Source of the DNA: Psychrobacter sp. LV10R520-6
GTDB lineage: Bacteria; Pseudomonadota; Gammaproteobacteria; Pseudomonadales; Moraxellaceae
Length of the DNA stretch: 64,000 nt
Assembly (NCBI RefSeq): GCF_900182925.1
Contig: NZ_LT900024.1
Coordinates: 3,100,001-3,164,000, forward strand
Direction of reading: 5' to 3'
A program made the translations under genes and the position numbers. Of the stretch, positions 18,567 to 27,265 are shown in pieces; positions within the stretch are counted from its first letter, which is position 1; each line of letters starts with the position of its first letter. The notes beneath the pieces are model-generated. The model did not search any database and was not told the DNA's origin. It saw only the letters and a program-made list of their open reading frames with translations.

Positions 18567-19095
18567 AAATGACTCGTTAACATTCAAAAAATTAAAAATA
18601 AAGTGGGATACAGTAGTAAAAGGTCTTAGATATAGTCAGAACTCAATAAAACGGATACACACATAGTTTCGTCGTATAACTGGCAGAAATTTTTCTAGCT
18701 TGCTGTGTAACTCCAGAGGCTTCGAAAATTTCTCCCAGCTATTCTGTACATGTTTTAAAGCGGTTTAACTATAGTTAGGTATTAAAGCATAGCTTTTAGT
18801 GGATATAGTATGAGAGACTGTTAGTCATATATAACTAGTTGTATGTAGTAATAAAAACGGTCGTTTTGAGTTACTGACCATTCTATACCATTAACTAACT
18901 GATCTATTGAAATACCTGCTACAAGCATCATATTAGTGACAGCATAACACTAAAATGTGCAGGCGCTTAGCAAAAGTTATCGGCATAATTAGCACCATTT
19001 ACTAAAGTTAAACCTGATTTATCTATATTAAGCCGACATATATTGTTACAATATTTTCTTGAACAGTCGGTTAAACGGATTAAAAGAGGTGTCTC
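18567..19095. other. Intergenic region between engB and cytochrome c5 with MITE copy B
   Basis: Contains the palindromic element at 18632-18773, which sits 66 bases before the engB start and so probably within or beside its promoter. The remaining ~320 bases before cytochrome c5 are AT-rich and featureless to my reading. Confidence 0.6.
18632..18773 (+). mobile_element. MITE-like palindromic element, copy B
   Basis: Same family and orientation as copy A, ending in TATAGTCAG and TTTAACTATA. The inner arms are nearly identical to copies A and C. About nine bases of the central hairpin (GACTGCGTC in copy C) are missing. This central deletion is what slippage at a hairpin tip would produce. Confidence 0.85.
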
Positions 19096-19428
19096 ATGTA
19101 TGAAATCACCACGCTTTTCTCTAGAATAAGTCGCCCTTTAGTTGGAAGTATCGCTGCGCTTGCAATTAGTACCGTAATGATAAGCACTGCTGCCGCTGAT
19201 ATTCCAACCACCTATAATAACTCATGTGCTGCCTGTCACGATAGTGGCGCGCTAGGTGCCATTAAAAAAGGCGATAGCGCGGGGTGGCAACAGATTATAA
19301 AACAAAAAGGTATGCCAGCATTAGTCAAATCTGTTAAAGGCGGTATGATTCAAATGCCAGCAGGCGGGCTATGTGACAATTGTAGCGATGATGATTACCG
19401 CAAACTGATTGATTATATGAGCAAATAA
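19096..19428 (+). CDS. Cytochrome c5-type monohaem cytochrome
   Basis: A small periplasmic, probably membrane-anchored electron carrier. 110 residues. A long hydrophobic N-terminus ends near AAAD and may be cleaved or kept as an anchor. One haem-attachment motif, CAACH, lies just after it. The C-terminal GGMIQMPAGGLCDNCSDDD, with the Met ligand and an extra Cys pair, is typical of cytochrome c5. RBS AGAGGTG. It is followed by its own terminator and then by cytochrome c4; the c5/c4 pair next to engB matches Pseudomonas and Azotobacter, where these carriers feed terminal oxidases. Confidence 0.94.
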   Translation: MYEITTLFSRISRPLVGSIAALAISTVMISTAAADIPTTYNNSCAACHDSGALGAIKKGDSAGWQQIIKQKGMPALVKSVKGGMIQMPAGGLCDNCSDDDYRKLIDYMSK

Positions 19429-19445
19429 TGGCTTGAGTGGATAAG

Positions 19446-19487
19446 ATAAAGCGCAGGTTTAACGACCTTTATGCGCTTTTTGTTTTT
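19446..19487 (+). terminator. Terminator after cytochrome c5
   Basis: AAAGCGCA pairs with TGCGCTTT, with an inner AGGT/ACCT, followed by a T-rich tract. Confidence 0.8.
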
Positions 19488-19694
19488 TTAATCTGTATGC
19501 TGCCGCAGTGTAGATAGAAAAAACGCTAGGTGCTACGATTAAGTAGGCAAATACTATAAAGTCTTGCTATAATAATTGAAAATAAACCCTGAGATTATTA
19601 AGTACTTTCGGGCTGTTTGTGATAAAGACCTCAAAATGTATGGGTTACCTCGCTAAATAATAGATTGGCGCAGGGCTCGTACCGGGTGTCTTAT

Positions 19695-19806
19695 TAGTAT
19701 AATTACTCTAAGTGACTATTATCATAAGTGACTATTATCATAAGTGACTATTATCATAAGTGACTATTATTCTGAGTTATTATTACTCTAAGTTACAATC
19801 ACTCTA
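19695..19806 (+). repeat. 16-bp tandem repeat array upstream of cytochrome c4
   Basis: Seven 16-bp periods. Three are identical (AGTGACTATTATCATA at 19711-19758), the fourth differs at its end (19759-19774), and the outer ones are degenerate with CTCTA ends. The array ends 36 bases before the cytochrome c4 start, in the place where promoter or leader should be. The rest of the interval 19429-19694 shows only the c5 terminator. Confidence 0.92.
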
Positions 19807-19842
19807 AACAATGCTTACATCGAGTTAGTAGGATTTGTATCA

Positions 19843-20511
19843 ATGAAAAAGTTAATCGCTGCCGCCAGCTTATGTGTTGCAAGTTTCAGCGTACAAGCTG
19901 CTATCACTGTTCCTAAATATGACATTAGTGCAGGCAAACAAATTGTAGAAGCGCAATGTGCCGCCTGTCATGGTGTTGAAGGGGTAAGTATTGTTCCTGC
20001 ACAGCCTAATCTAGGTGGTCAAAACGTTAAGTATTTATATAAACAACTGGTAAACTTTAAGGCAGGCTACCGAAAAAACGGTCTTATGCAGTCGCAAGTG
20101 GCGAACTTGTCACAGCAAGACTTAGCCAATGTGGCAGGTTATTATTCTAACCAAGCACCTTGGGGTGTTGGTTTTGGTAATCCTGCAACCACGCAAGAAG
20201 CTTCTAAACTATTCTTAGGTGGTGACAAGTCACGCGATGTGATTGGTTGTGCAGGCTGTCATGGTCCAGATGCGGCGGGTAACGCTTGGGCTGCTTTTCC
20301 GCGATTAGGCGGTCAGCATGCTCAATATATTGCTACTCAGTTGAAACTGTTCCGTGCTGCTGGCCGTAACGATGATATCGATAGTGAAGATCAAAAAAGG
20401 GTCAATGACGCCGGTAAAGAAGGCGAAATGGGTATGATGCAAACAGTAGCTTCTAGGCTGTCAGATCGCGACATACGTATTTTATCCGATTATGTGAGCG
20501 CTATTCATTAA
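19843..20511 (+). CDS. Cytochrome c4 (dihaem)
   Basis: A periplasmic dihaem electron carrier. 222 residues with a cleavable signal peptide ending in VQAA (~20). Two class-I cytochrome c domains follow: the first haem site is CAACH (Cys39, Cys42, His43), the second CAGCH at about residue 138. Met ligands lie in the second half of each domain (KNGLMQSQ and GMMQTVAS). Length and pattern fit cytochrome c4. The start has AGGA about 10 bases upstream. It has its own terminator, and the 16-bp repeat array lies directly before it. Confidence 0.95.
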   Translation: MKKLIAAASLCVASFSVQAAITVPKYDISAGKQIVEAQCAACHGVEGVSIVPAQPNLGGQNVKYLYKQLVNFKAGYRKNGLMQSQVANLSQQDLANVAGYYSNQAPWGVGFGNPATTQEASKLFLGGDKSRDVIGCAGCHGPDAAGNAWAAFPRLGGQHAQYIATQLKLFRAAGRNDDIDSEDQKRVNDAGKEGEMGMMQTVASRLSDRDIRILSDYVSAIH

Positions 20512-20588
20512 TTGATAATTATCTAGTAATTACTAAATTAACTAGGGTCTAAAAACTTTTGATTTTAGAGCAAGTATTATTTAGTCAT

Positions 20589-20614
20589 TAAACCCCGATT
20601 TCGGGGTTTTTTTA
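20589..20614 (+). terminator. Terminator after cytochrome c4
   Basis: AACCCCGA and TCGGGGTT form a tight hairpin with a 2-base gap, followed by a T-run. Confidence 0.9.
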
Positions 20615-20744
20615 TAGCTGGATGTCCCTATAGTATAAATAGTCATATGAGTTTTAGCTGATATGATTGTTATCAATTGCTATTACTATTTTCTGCCGTT
20701 TCTATTATTTACATTATTCACTTTTAGTCGTTTGGATTGAAATT

Positions 20745-21887
20745 ATGATGATCCGCTATGCTTCGTATTTTGTCGCTGCACTACTGCCATTATTGCTATT
20801 TAGGTGGTTTGCACCGGCCTCAATTGGTGAAATTGATTTTTGGTTACTCTGGCTATTAGCAATGGTTTTGGTGTCGTTACCAGTCGTTTATGCTGAGATA
20901 GCATTGGCCTATCGTAGTGTGGATGCGCCTATGGCAGGAATGCAAAAGCTAACACGTGAGGCCGATGCCAGTCCATTATGGCGCAGTTTTGGTTGGTTGG
21001 CTGCGCTAGTAGCGATTGTTATTGCCGCGCTAGTGATATCAGGCGCCAGTAGCGGAATACTATCTGCTTTAACTGAGCTTAATAGTGCTCCTACCGTGCC
21101 AAGCTTTGCCGTTGCGGGTGGCTTGATGGTCATTGCTTTATTGTTAAGCTTGCTGGGTGTTGCGCCTTTGCCGATTGGCTTGGGGTTGATGCTCTTAGGG
21201 TTGGTACTGGGGGTCGCAACTGGTTTGCCGCACATTAACTTTGCCATGACTAATATTAGTTTGAGTGAATGGGCGCGTGCGGTCGCCTTAGCTCTAGTCA
21301 GTGTTGGCGCGGGTACGGGACTGTATTGGTTCGGTCAGAATTTGGTGACCAAGCAGACAACAACAGCGGTAGAAGAGGACCATTATAATACCTCAAAATC
21401 TCGCGCGCCAAAGGGACCTAGTGTCTATCGGGCTACTAAACTGGTGTTACCAATTTGGCTATTACAATTGGTTATTGGCGTTATTGCCTTATTGATTAGT
21501 GGTTTGAGTTTGCCCCCGATCGGCCAGTTATTATATTGGGTTGGGGTATTATTTGTCGCCAGCTATTTGTTACATTATAGCGCCCAACAGTTATCGCATA
21601 AATTTGGTTTAGTGGTCAGTTTGTTGATGACTTTAGTGATAGGTTTGGTATTGGTGATAGCGATACCAACTACTTGGCTGGTTGGGCTCTTGGTAATTGT
21701 CAGCAGTATAGCGGTATTATTATTATCTGTTTTTGCAGGTTGGCGGATGAAAATTAGCCATTTGCGTAAGTCTTTAAATTTCGGCAATGAAGCGTTCTAT
21801 AATTTATGGCGGATAGCGATTCGTTTGATTGTACCAATAGCGCTGATCTTGGCATTGATAGGTTGGATAATTCAGTGGTTAAGCTAA
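20745..21887 (+). CDS. Polytopic membrane protein, possibly a divergent sodium-dependent transporter
   Basis: About 380 residues, almost entirely hydrophobic segments (roughly 9-10 TM helices), with one charged loop near residues 200-230. The second helix region, SLPVVYAEIALAYRS, followed by a conserved-looking cytoplasmic loop and a Trp, recalls the second helix of neurotransmitter:sodium symporters. The glycine-rich unwound first helix of that family is not evident, so the relation is tentative. The frame is open from 20667, but ATG at 20745 has GGA upstream and gives a normal start. Its stop overlaps the next start (TAATG), so it is translationally coupled to the RnfH gene. Confidence 0.8.
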   Translation: MMIRYASYFVAALLPLLLFRWFAPASIGEIDFWLLWLLAMVLVSLPVVYAEIALAYRSVDAPMAGMQKLTREADASPLWRSFGWLAALVAIVIAALVISGASSGILSALTELNSAPTVPSFAVAGGLMVIALLLSLLGVAPLPIGLGLMLLGLVLGVATGLPHINFAMTNISLSEWARAVALALVSVGAGTGLYWFGQNLVTKQTTTAVEEDHYNTSKSRAPKGPSVYRATKLVLPIWLLQLVIGVIALLISGLSLPPIGQLLYWVGVLFVASYLLHYSAQQLSHKFGLVVSLLMTLVIGLVLVIAIPTTWLVGLLVIVSSIAVLLLSVFAGWRMKISHLRKSLNFGNEAFYNLWRIAIRLIVPIALILALIGWIIQWLS

Positions 21888-22288
21888 TGGCTAGTAGTAC
21901 TGATAGTGATGCTGATGCTGTTATTAATAATAATAATGGTCTCATTGAGCCGCAGTCTCAGCAATCGAATTTGATAACGGTATATTTAGCTTATGCTGAG
22001 GATGCGCAGCGCCAACATTATTTGACCCTACAAGTTAGTAAGGGCGCGACATTATATGAGACGTTGGCGCAAGCGGGTTGGTTGGAACAGTTTGCAGAGT
22101 TAGCAATATGGTGTGAGCAAGTGGCAAACATTATTACGCCAGCTGCTAAGTTGTGGCATGTAGGCATCTATGCGCAAAAGCAGCCACTCAGCTATCAGTT
22201 GCAGCCTTTTGATCGTATTGAGGTTTATCGTAGTTTAAGCGCTGATCCGATGTCTCAGCGCAAAAGCAAAGTATCCGCTAAACAGTAA
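21887..22288 (+). CDS. rnfH: RnfH family (ubiquitin-like fold) protein
   Basis: 133 residues. An acidic N-terminal extension of ~25 residues precedes the RnfH domain: VYLAYAEDAQRQHYLTLQVSKG, then WCEQVANIITPAAKLWHVGIYAQKQPL, then FDRIEVYRSL. The family is small, soluble and has a ubiquitin-like fold; it lies beside ratA/pasT in most gammaproteobacteria, and its role is still unsettled. Here ratA is absent and the gene is coupled to a membrane protein through TAATG. The frame is open 27 codons upstream inside the previous gene, but the overlapping ATG is the sensible start. Convergent with bamE, a conserved neighbourhood. Confidence 0.9.
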   Translation: MASSTDSDADAVINNNNGLIEPQSQQSNLITVYLAYAEDAQRQHYLTLQVSKGATLYETLAQAGWLEQFAELAIWCEQVANIITPAAKLWHVGIYAQKQPLSYQLQPFDRIEVYRSLSADPMSQRKSKVSAKQ

Positions 22289-22342
22289 AATTGGTAATCA
22301 GTATTTAAGCTTACTTTATCTTAAGAGCCATAGTTTTTGAAA

Positions 22343-22807
22343 CTATGAAGCAGGTAGAGACTCAAGGCCTTCTATGCGAGTGACCACCCCATTAGCATCA
22401 AAGTAAACGATTAAATGTTGGCTGGCGTTTTTGACATCGGCGATACCTTTACGTTGACCTTCTGTCCCTGCTTGGTAATCGTAGATATAATCCCAACGAT
22501 TAGGCTTAAGGGTATCTTTGATCGCAGGGCTACCCAAAATATAAAGTACTTGGTTTTGGTTCATGCCCACTTTTAGCTTTTGTGCTTGTGTTTGAGTGAT
22601 GGGCGTACCTTGCGGCAAATCAATCTTATAAACACTAAGCAATGAGCAGCCAGACATAGCCACAGTTGCGCTAAGCACACCAGTAATAACAAGCTTGCGT
22701 AATGCGCCTGAATGGCTTAGCGGACGAAGATTAAGCGGACGAAAAGTTAACGGCTTTATCATGATAAGATGACTCATAAAAAATGGGTTGGGCGCGGCTA
22801 AGTGCAT
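22343..22807 (-). CDS. bamE: Outer-membrane assembly lipoprotein BamE (SmpA/OmlA)
   Basis: Lipoprotein of the BAM complex that inserts beta-barrel proteins in the outer membrane. Up to 154 residues, with lipobox MSGC (Cys54), then the SmpA/OmlA domain: GTPITQTQAQKLKVGMNQNQVLYILGSP and RWDYIYDYQ. Three Met codons (22807, 22777, 22762) precede the signal peptide and none has a strong Shine-Dalgarno; the longest is given, but the two shorter ones give a more normal n-region. Divergent from fur, the classic omlA-fur arrangement of pseudomonads. Confidence 0.95.
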   Translation of the reverse strand: MHLAAPNPFFMSHLIMIKPLTFRPLNLRPLSHSGALRKLVITGVLSATVAMSGCSLLSVYKIDLPQGTPITQTQAQKLKVGMNQNQVLYILGSPAIKDTLKPNRWDYIYDYQAGTEGQRKGIADVKNASQHLIVYFDANGVVTRIEGLESLPAS

Positions 22808-23104
22808 TTGATGCTAGGCTTACCGGCAATCACCGATAAATGATACGTCATTTACTTGCAATTGCCTACCACTTACGACATTATTTACTAAATCCTATTT
22901 AATGTACCCGGCCGTTTATAGTTTAAATTCATAGACTTGCGGTAGGATTTATAGAGAAGGATACGCTAACAAAGGGCTTAGGATAAGCCGGTTGGACATC
23001 ATTTTAGTTCCTAATCACCAGTAAATGACAACCATCAACGATTATTTATCTCATATTTTTTTAAGTTTTTATTTGCTAAGACTTTAACAGTCAGAAGGGA
23101 TATT

Positions 23105-23539
23105 ATGGCTTCTTTTACCAATCAAGATTTACGCAAAGCGGGATTAAAAGTAACGTTACCGCGTATCAAAATTTTAGAATTGCTTGAGCGAGCAGAACTT
23201 CATCACATGAGTGCAGAAGAAGTGTACAAGGCGCTGATCGCACAAGGTGAGGATGTGGGCTTGGCGACCGTCTATCGGGTGCTGACGCAGTTTGAGCAAG
23301 CGGGTATTGTCGAGCGCCATAACTTTGAAAATAATCTATCAGTATTTGAGATTACCCAAGATGAACATCACGATCATCTAGTCTGTGACATTTGTGGCAA
23401 GATTATCGAGTTTCATAATGAGACTATCGAAGAACAGCAGCTTAAAGTAGCAAAAGAGCATGGCTTTAAACTCTCGGGACACTCGTTGGTTCTCTATGGT
23501 ATTTGTAATAACCCAGAATGCCAAGACAGTGCGAGATAG
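23105..23539 (+). CDS. fur: Ferric uptake regulator Fur
   Basis: Fe2+-dependent repressor of iron-uptake genes. 144 residues. The winged-helix DNA-binding half (1-~80, with LPRIKILELLE and GLATVYRVLTQFEQAGIV) is followed by the dimerisation half with the metal ligands HHDHLVCDICG and a C-terminal Cys pair motif (CNNPEC). RBS AGAAGGG. No clear Fur box is visible in the fur-bamE interval. A terminator follows. Confidence 0.98.
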   Translation: MASFTNQDLRKAGLKVTLPRIKILELLERAELHHMSAEEVYKALIAQGEDVGLATVYRVLTQFEQAGIVERHNFENNLSVFEITQDEHHDHLVCDICGKIIEFHNETIEEQQLKVAKEHGFKLSGHSLVLYGICNNPECQDSAR

Positions 23540-23610
23540 TTGTTTTAGATTTATAAATCTGTAGGTTTTTAAAAACTCAGGTTTATAAAAGCTTGGCATG
23601 ACCAACAGAT

Positions 23611-23643
23611 AAAAAACGGCTCTCACATGGGGGCCGTTTTTTT
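23611..23643 (+). terminator. Terminator after fur
   Basis: AAAACGGC and GCCGTTTT arms with a loop of about 12 bases, then a T-run. Confidence 0.85.
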
Positions 23644-23727
23644 ATTGTACCAATAATACCTATCTATGAATAATACCCATCTATAAGTAAGACTCAGCTA
23701 TGACTAAGACTTACCCATGAACAGCAC

Positions 23728-24849
23728 CTAGGTGATATCCAAGGATAACTTATCGGCACCTTCATTTAAGTTATGAGTGTTATTTTTACTGCTAAGTTTG
23801 ATTTTTAAGCGTAAATCGTTAGGAGAGTCAGCATGCTTAATCGCCTCTTGATAAGTGATTTCGCCGTTTTCGTATAAATCAAAAAGCGCCTGATCAAAGG
23901 TTTGCATACCGCTATCACGTGAGCGGGTCATAACTTCTTTAAGTTCATGAACCTCGCCTTTGCGAATATAGTCACTGATCAGCTGTGAATTTAATAAAAT
24001 CTCAATAGCAGCACGGCGCCCTTTGCCGTCGGGGGTTGGAATAAGTTGCTGTGCGATAATCGCCTGTAGGTTAAGCGATAAATCCATAAACAACTGATTG
24101 TGTCGTTCGGTCTCAAAAAAGTGAATGATACGGTCGACAGCCTGGTTGGCATTGTTGGCGTGTAAGGTTGCAAACACTAAATGCCCTGTTTCTGCATATT
24201 GAATGGCGTAGCTCATCACCTCGCGATTACGAATCTCGCCGATTAAGATGACATCCGGTGCTTGGCGCAAAGTATTTTTTAGACCGGCCTCAAAGGATAA
24301 GGTGTCAATACCTACTTCACGCTGGGTAATAATGCAGCCCCGGTGTTGATGTACAAACTCAATAGGGTCTTCTATAGTGATGATATGCCCATGAGAATTC
24401 TGATTGCGGTGTCCTATCATTGAAGCAAGCGTGGTGGACTTACCGGTACCCGTTGCGCCGACTAATAAAATAATACCGCGTTTTTTCATTGCCAGTTCTT
24501 TCAATTCTGGTGGCAGCCGTAGCTCCTCAACAGTAGGGATTTTATTTTCAATTTTCCGTAAAATCATCCCAGCCATATCGCGCTGCATAAAAGCACTGAC
24601 TCGAAATCGGGCATTTTTTGCTTCATCGGTGATAGCAAATTGGCACTCGTTGGTCTCGTCAAACTCTTGTTGCTGAGTTTCTGACATCACACTTTTAACC
24701 AAATTCATGGTTTGCTCAGCATTAAGGGGTGTTTTACCGACCGCCAAAATCTGCCCATTTATTTTCATGGAAGGTGCCACATTAGCGGTAATAAATAAAT
24801 CAGAACCGTTTTTATTGATCATTAACTGTAGCAGTTTATCAAAGTCCAT
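23728..24849 (-). CDS. pilU: Type IV pilus retraction ATPase PilU
   Basis: PilT paralogue that assists pilus retraction in twitching and DNA uptake. 373 residues: N-terminal PAS-like domain, Walker A GATGTGKS (131-138), Asp box ITIEDPIEF, Walker B APDVILIGEIRN and His box GHLVFATLHANNANQ. A polar C-terminal tail follows the ATPase. It lies downstream of pilT on the same strand with a gap of 153 bp, the usual pilTU order. The upstream spacer is AT-rich and no ideal Shine-Dalgarno is seen. Confidence 0.97.
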   Translation of the reverse strand: MDFDKLLQLMINKNGSDLFITANVAPSMKINGQILAVGKTPLNAEQTMNLVKSVMSETQQQEFDETNECQFAITDEAKNARFRVSAFMQRDMAGMILRKIENKIPTVEELRLPPELKELAMKKRGIILLVGATGTGKSTTLASMIGHRNQNSHGHIITIEDPIEFVHQHRGCIITQREVGIDTLSFEAGLKNTLRQAPDVILIGEIRNREVMSYAIQYAETGHLVFATLHANNANQAVDRIIHFFETERHNQLFMDLSLNLQAIIAQQLIPTPDGKGRRAAIEILLNSQLISDYIRKGEVHELKEVMTRSRDSGMQTFDQALFDLYENGEITYQEAIKHADSPNDLRLKIKLSSKNNTHNLNEGADKLSLDIT

Positions 24850-25002
24850 ATCGTACCTGTCTTCAGAATAAATGGAGTAAAAATGATCTCAAATAACTCT
24901 TTAACAATTATTCAAGCTAATTATTAAAAACTAAGGTCAGTAAAGAGTAAGACCAGCAAGCATAAAACCCGTCAAAAAGTTAATAGTCATACACTATTGA
25001 TA

Positions 25003-26058
25003 TTATAAAAATGCTTCTGGCTGCTTGGCGTAAGGACGGGCAACGTCTTTACTAATCGTGCCTTTGGCCACTAAGTTCTTCAGCGTTTGATCAAGCGTAA
25101 TCATGCCATCGCCTGCACCGGTTTGGATAGAGGAGTACATTTGCGCGATTTTGTTTTCGCGTATCAAGTTGCGAATAGCGGGAGTGCCCAGCATAATTTC
25201 ATGAGCGGCGATACGGCCACCTGTTTGACGAGGTAGGAGCGTTTGTGAGATAACAGCTTGCAGTGACTCCGATAACATCGCGCGAATCATATCTTTTTCG
25301 GCAGCAGGGAACACGTCAATCACTCGGTCAATAGTTTTAGCCGCTGAGCTGGTATGTAAGGTACCAAAAACCAGGTGTCCGGTCTCAGCTGCTGTCAATG
25401 CCAGACGAATGGTCTCAAGGTCACGTAGCTCCCCAACCAAGATGATGTCTGGATCCTCTCGCAAAGCGGAACGTAGTGCCGCATCAAAACCTAAGGTATC
25501 GCGGTGCACCTCACGTTGGTTAATCAAGCTCTTTTTGGATTCGTGAACAAATTCAATCGGATCTTCAATCGTTAATATGTGCTCTTTACGGGTCTCATTA
25601 ATATAGTCAACCATTGCAGCCAGCGTTGTTGATTTCCCCGAGCCAGTAGGACCTGTCACTAATACCACGCCACGCTTAAAGTCTGAGACCCGTTTAAACA
25701 CATCGCCCATGCCTAAGTCTTCCATCGTTAGAACTTTAGAAGGAATGGTACGAAATACTGCCCCAGCACCGCGATTTTGATTAAAGGCATTTACCCGAAA
25801 GCGTGCTAAATTAGGGATTTCAAAAGAAAAATCTGTTTCAAAAAACTCTTCGAAGTCGGCGCGTTGCCTATCATTCATAATGTCATAAATCAATTGATGC
25901 ACGACTTTATGGGTCATCGTTGGCATATTGATACGTGTCATCTCGCCATCGACCCGAATCATCGCCTGCATCCCTGCTGAAATGTGTAAATCTGATGCTT
26001 TATGCTTGACAGTGAAGCGCAGCAAATCTTCGATACTTAAAGTACTTTTTTCAGCCAT
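25003..26058 (-). CDS. pilT: Type IV pilus retraction motor PilT
   Basis: Hexameric ATPase that depolymerises type IV pili. 351 residues: Walker A GPTGSGKS (136-143), Asp box TIEDPIEFVH, Walker B DPDIILVGELRD, His box GHLVFGTLHTSS, and the PilT-specific AIRNLIREN motif needed for retraction. First gene of a pilT-pilU pair and divergent from yggS, as in Pseudomonas. No pilin or assembly gene is nearby. Confidence 0.98.
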   Translation of the reverse strand: MAEKSTLSIEDLLRFTVKHKASDLHISAGMQAMIRVDGEMTRINMPTMTHKVVHQLIYDIMNDRQRADFEEFFETDFSFEIPNLARFRVNAFNQNRGAGAVFRTIPSKVLTMEDLGMGDVFKRVSDFKRGVVLVTGPTGSGKSTTLAAMVDYINETRKEHILTIEDPIEFVHESKKSLINQREVHRDTLGFDAALRSALREDPDIILVGELRDLETIRLALTAAETGHLVFGTLHTSSAAKTIDRVIDVFPAAEKDMIRAMLSESLQAVISQTLLPRQTGGRIAAHEIMLGTPAIRNLIRENKIAQMYSSIQTGAGDGMITLDQTLKNLVAKGTISKDVARPYAKQPEAFL

Positions 26059-26393
26059 AATCGGACATTCCTATCAATTAATAAGGGTAAAATAAAAGAA
26101 CCACAGAAGAGAGTTGTAATATGATTATAAGATCTCAGCGTATGATCTTATATTGAGTTGCTTTTATTACCCGCGCTATTATATTTAGCCGTAGACGTTA
26201 AATCATGTAACAATATCATAACAACACTGTTGGCATTTAACCATCTGCTACGCGAATAAAATGCAAAAATAGCAGCTGACTGGTTTGTTTTATCGAACTT
26301 TATTCAACACTAGGCTCCTCTAACAAAAACGGCCTAACAATATTCAAACAACAGTCGAATAACAATCAAACGTCTTATCTATGTGAGTCCTTT

Positions 26394-27209
26394 ATGAATG
26401 CTACTTCTAATCATCACGATACTAATAGCTCCGACACCAATACCTTAACTAAAATTAAAGAGACTAAGAGTGATTTTGATGCAGCTCTCGATATGCACAG
26501 TCTTGACAAACATAGCCTAATTGATAACTGGCAACAAGTCCGTCAGCAAGTTGACGAAGCATGTGCGCAAGCAAAGGGTACGGCCACGGATAGCGTAACT
26601 GCGGTGACGTTACTGGCCGTCTCTAAAACCAAGCCTGCCGAGATGATAGCCACTCTAGCCCGTCAAGGACAGCGTCACTTTGGCGAAAACTATTTGCAAG
26701 AAGCTATTGAAAAAATGGCGACTCTAAAAGATCAGCCTGAAGGTGAAGAGATAGTTTGGCACTATATTGGTAGTATTCAGCGTAATAAAACCCGCGATAT
26801 CGCTGAGCATTTTGACTGGGTACAAACACTTGAGCGCGACATCATTGCTAAACGGTTAAACGATCAACGTCCAGACAATATGTCGCCGCTTAATGTACTG
26901 ATTCAACTCAATATCGATGATGAGGACAGTAAGTCAGGTTGCCTCTCTGAGCAGTTGCCAGATCTGATAGCCGCTATTAAAGGGTATGAGCGCTTGCAGC
27001 TACGGGGTCTGATGATTATCCCTGCTAAAGCCGATAATGACAGTTTTGCTCGAACCAAACAGCTATTTGAAGCGGTAAAAAACACCCATCCAGAACTGAG
27101 TGGGTGGGATACGTTAAGTATGGGTATGAGTGCCGACATGGCAGATGCTGTTACCAACGGCTCTACTATGGTGCGGGTTGGTACGGCAATATTTGGCGCG
27201 CGTGCTTAG
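26394..27209 (+). CDS. yggS: PLP homeostasis protein YggS (PROSC family)
   Basis: PLP-binding protein that keeps vitamin B6 and amino-acid pools in balance. 271 residues, about 37 more than E. coli YggS, all in a polar N-terminal extension (~1-40) whose reality depends on the start at 26394, which lacks a strong ribosome binding site. The fold is a single TIM-barrel: PLP lysine Lys78 in AVSKTKP, HFGENYLQEA, HYIGSIQRNK, SMGMSADM and TMVRVGTAIFG. Divergent from pilT and convergent with the CNNM-type gene. Confidence 0.96.
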   Translation: MNATSNHHDTNSSDTNTLTKIKETKSDFDAALDMHSLDKHSLIDNWQQVRQQVDEACAQAKGTATDSVTAVTLLAVSKTKPAEMIATLARQGQRHFGENYLQEAIEKMATLKDQPEGEEIVWHYIGSIQRNKTRDIAEHFDWVQTLERDIIAKRLNDQRPDNMSPLNVLIQLNIDDEDSKSGCLSEQLPDLIAAIKGYERLQLRGLMIIPAKADNDSFARTKQLFEAVKNTHPELSGWDTLSMGMSADMADAVTNGSTMVRVGTAIFGARA

Positions 27210-27265
27210 AAATATTCAGCTGATAAAAGAGGATATATCTTTTGGTTACTATTAAACGATGCTTA

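Noticed and set aside
19021..19080. ATTGTTACAATA upstream of cytochrome c5 as an FNR/Anr site
   Set aside because: The half-sites do not match TTGAT-N4-ATCAA; no support beyond weak symmetry.
22808..23104. Fur box in the bamE-fur intergenic region
   Set aside because: No stretch resembling the GATAATGATAATCATTATC consensus was found.
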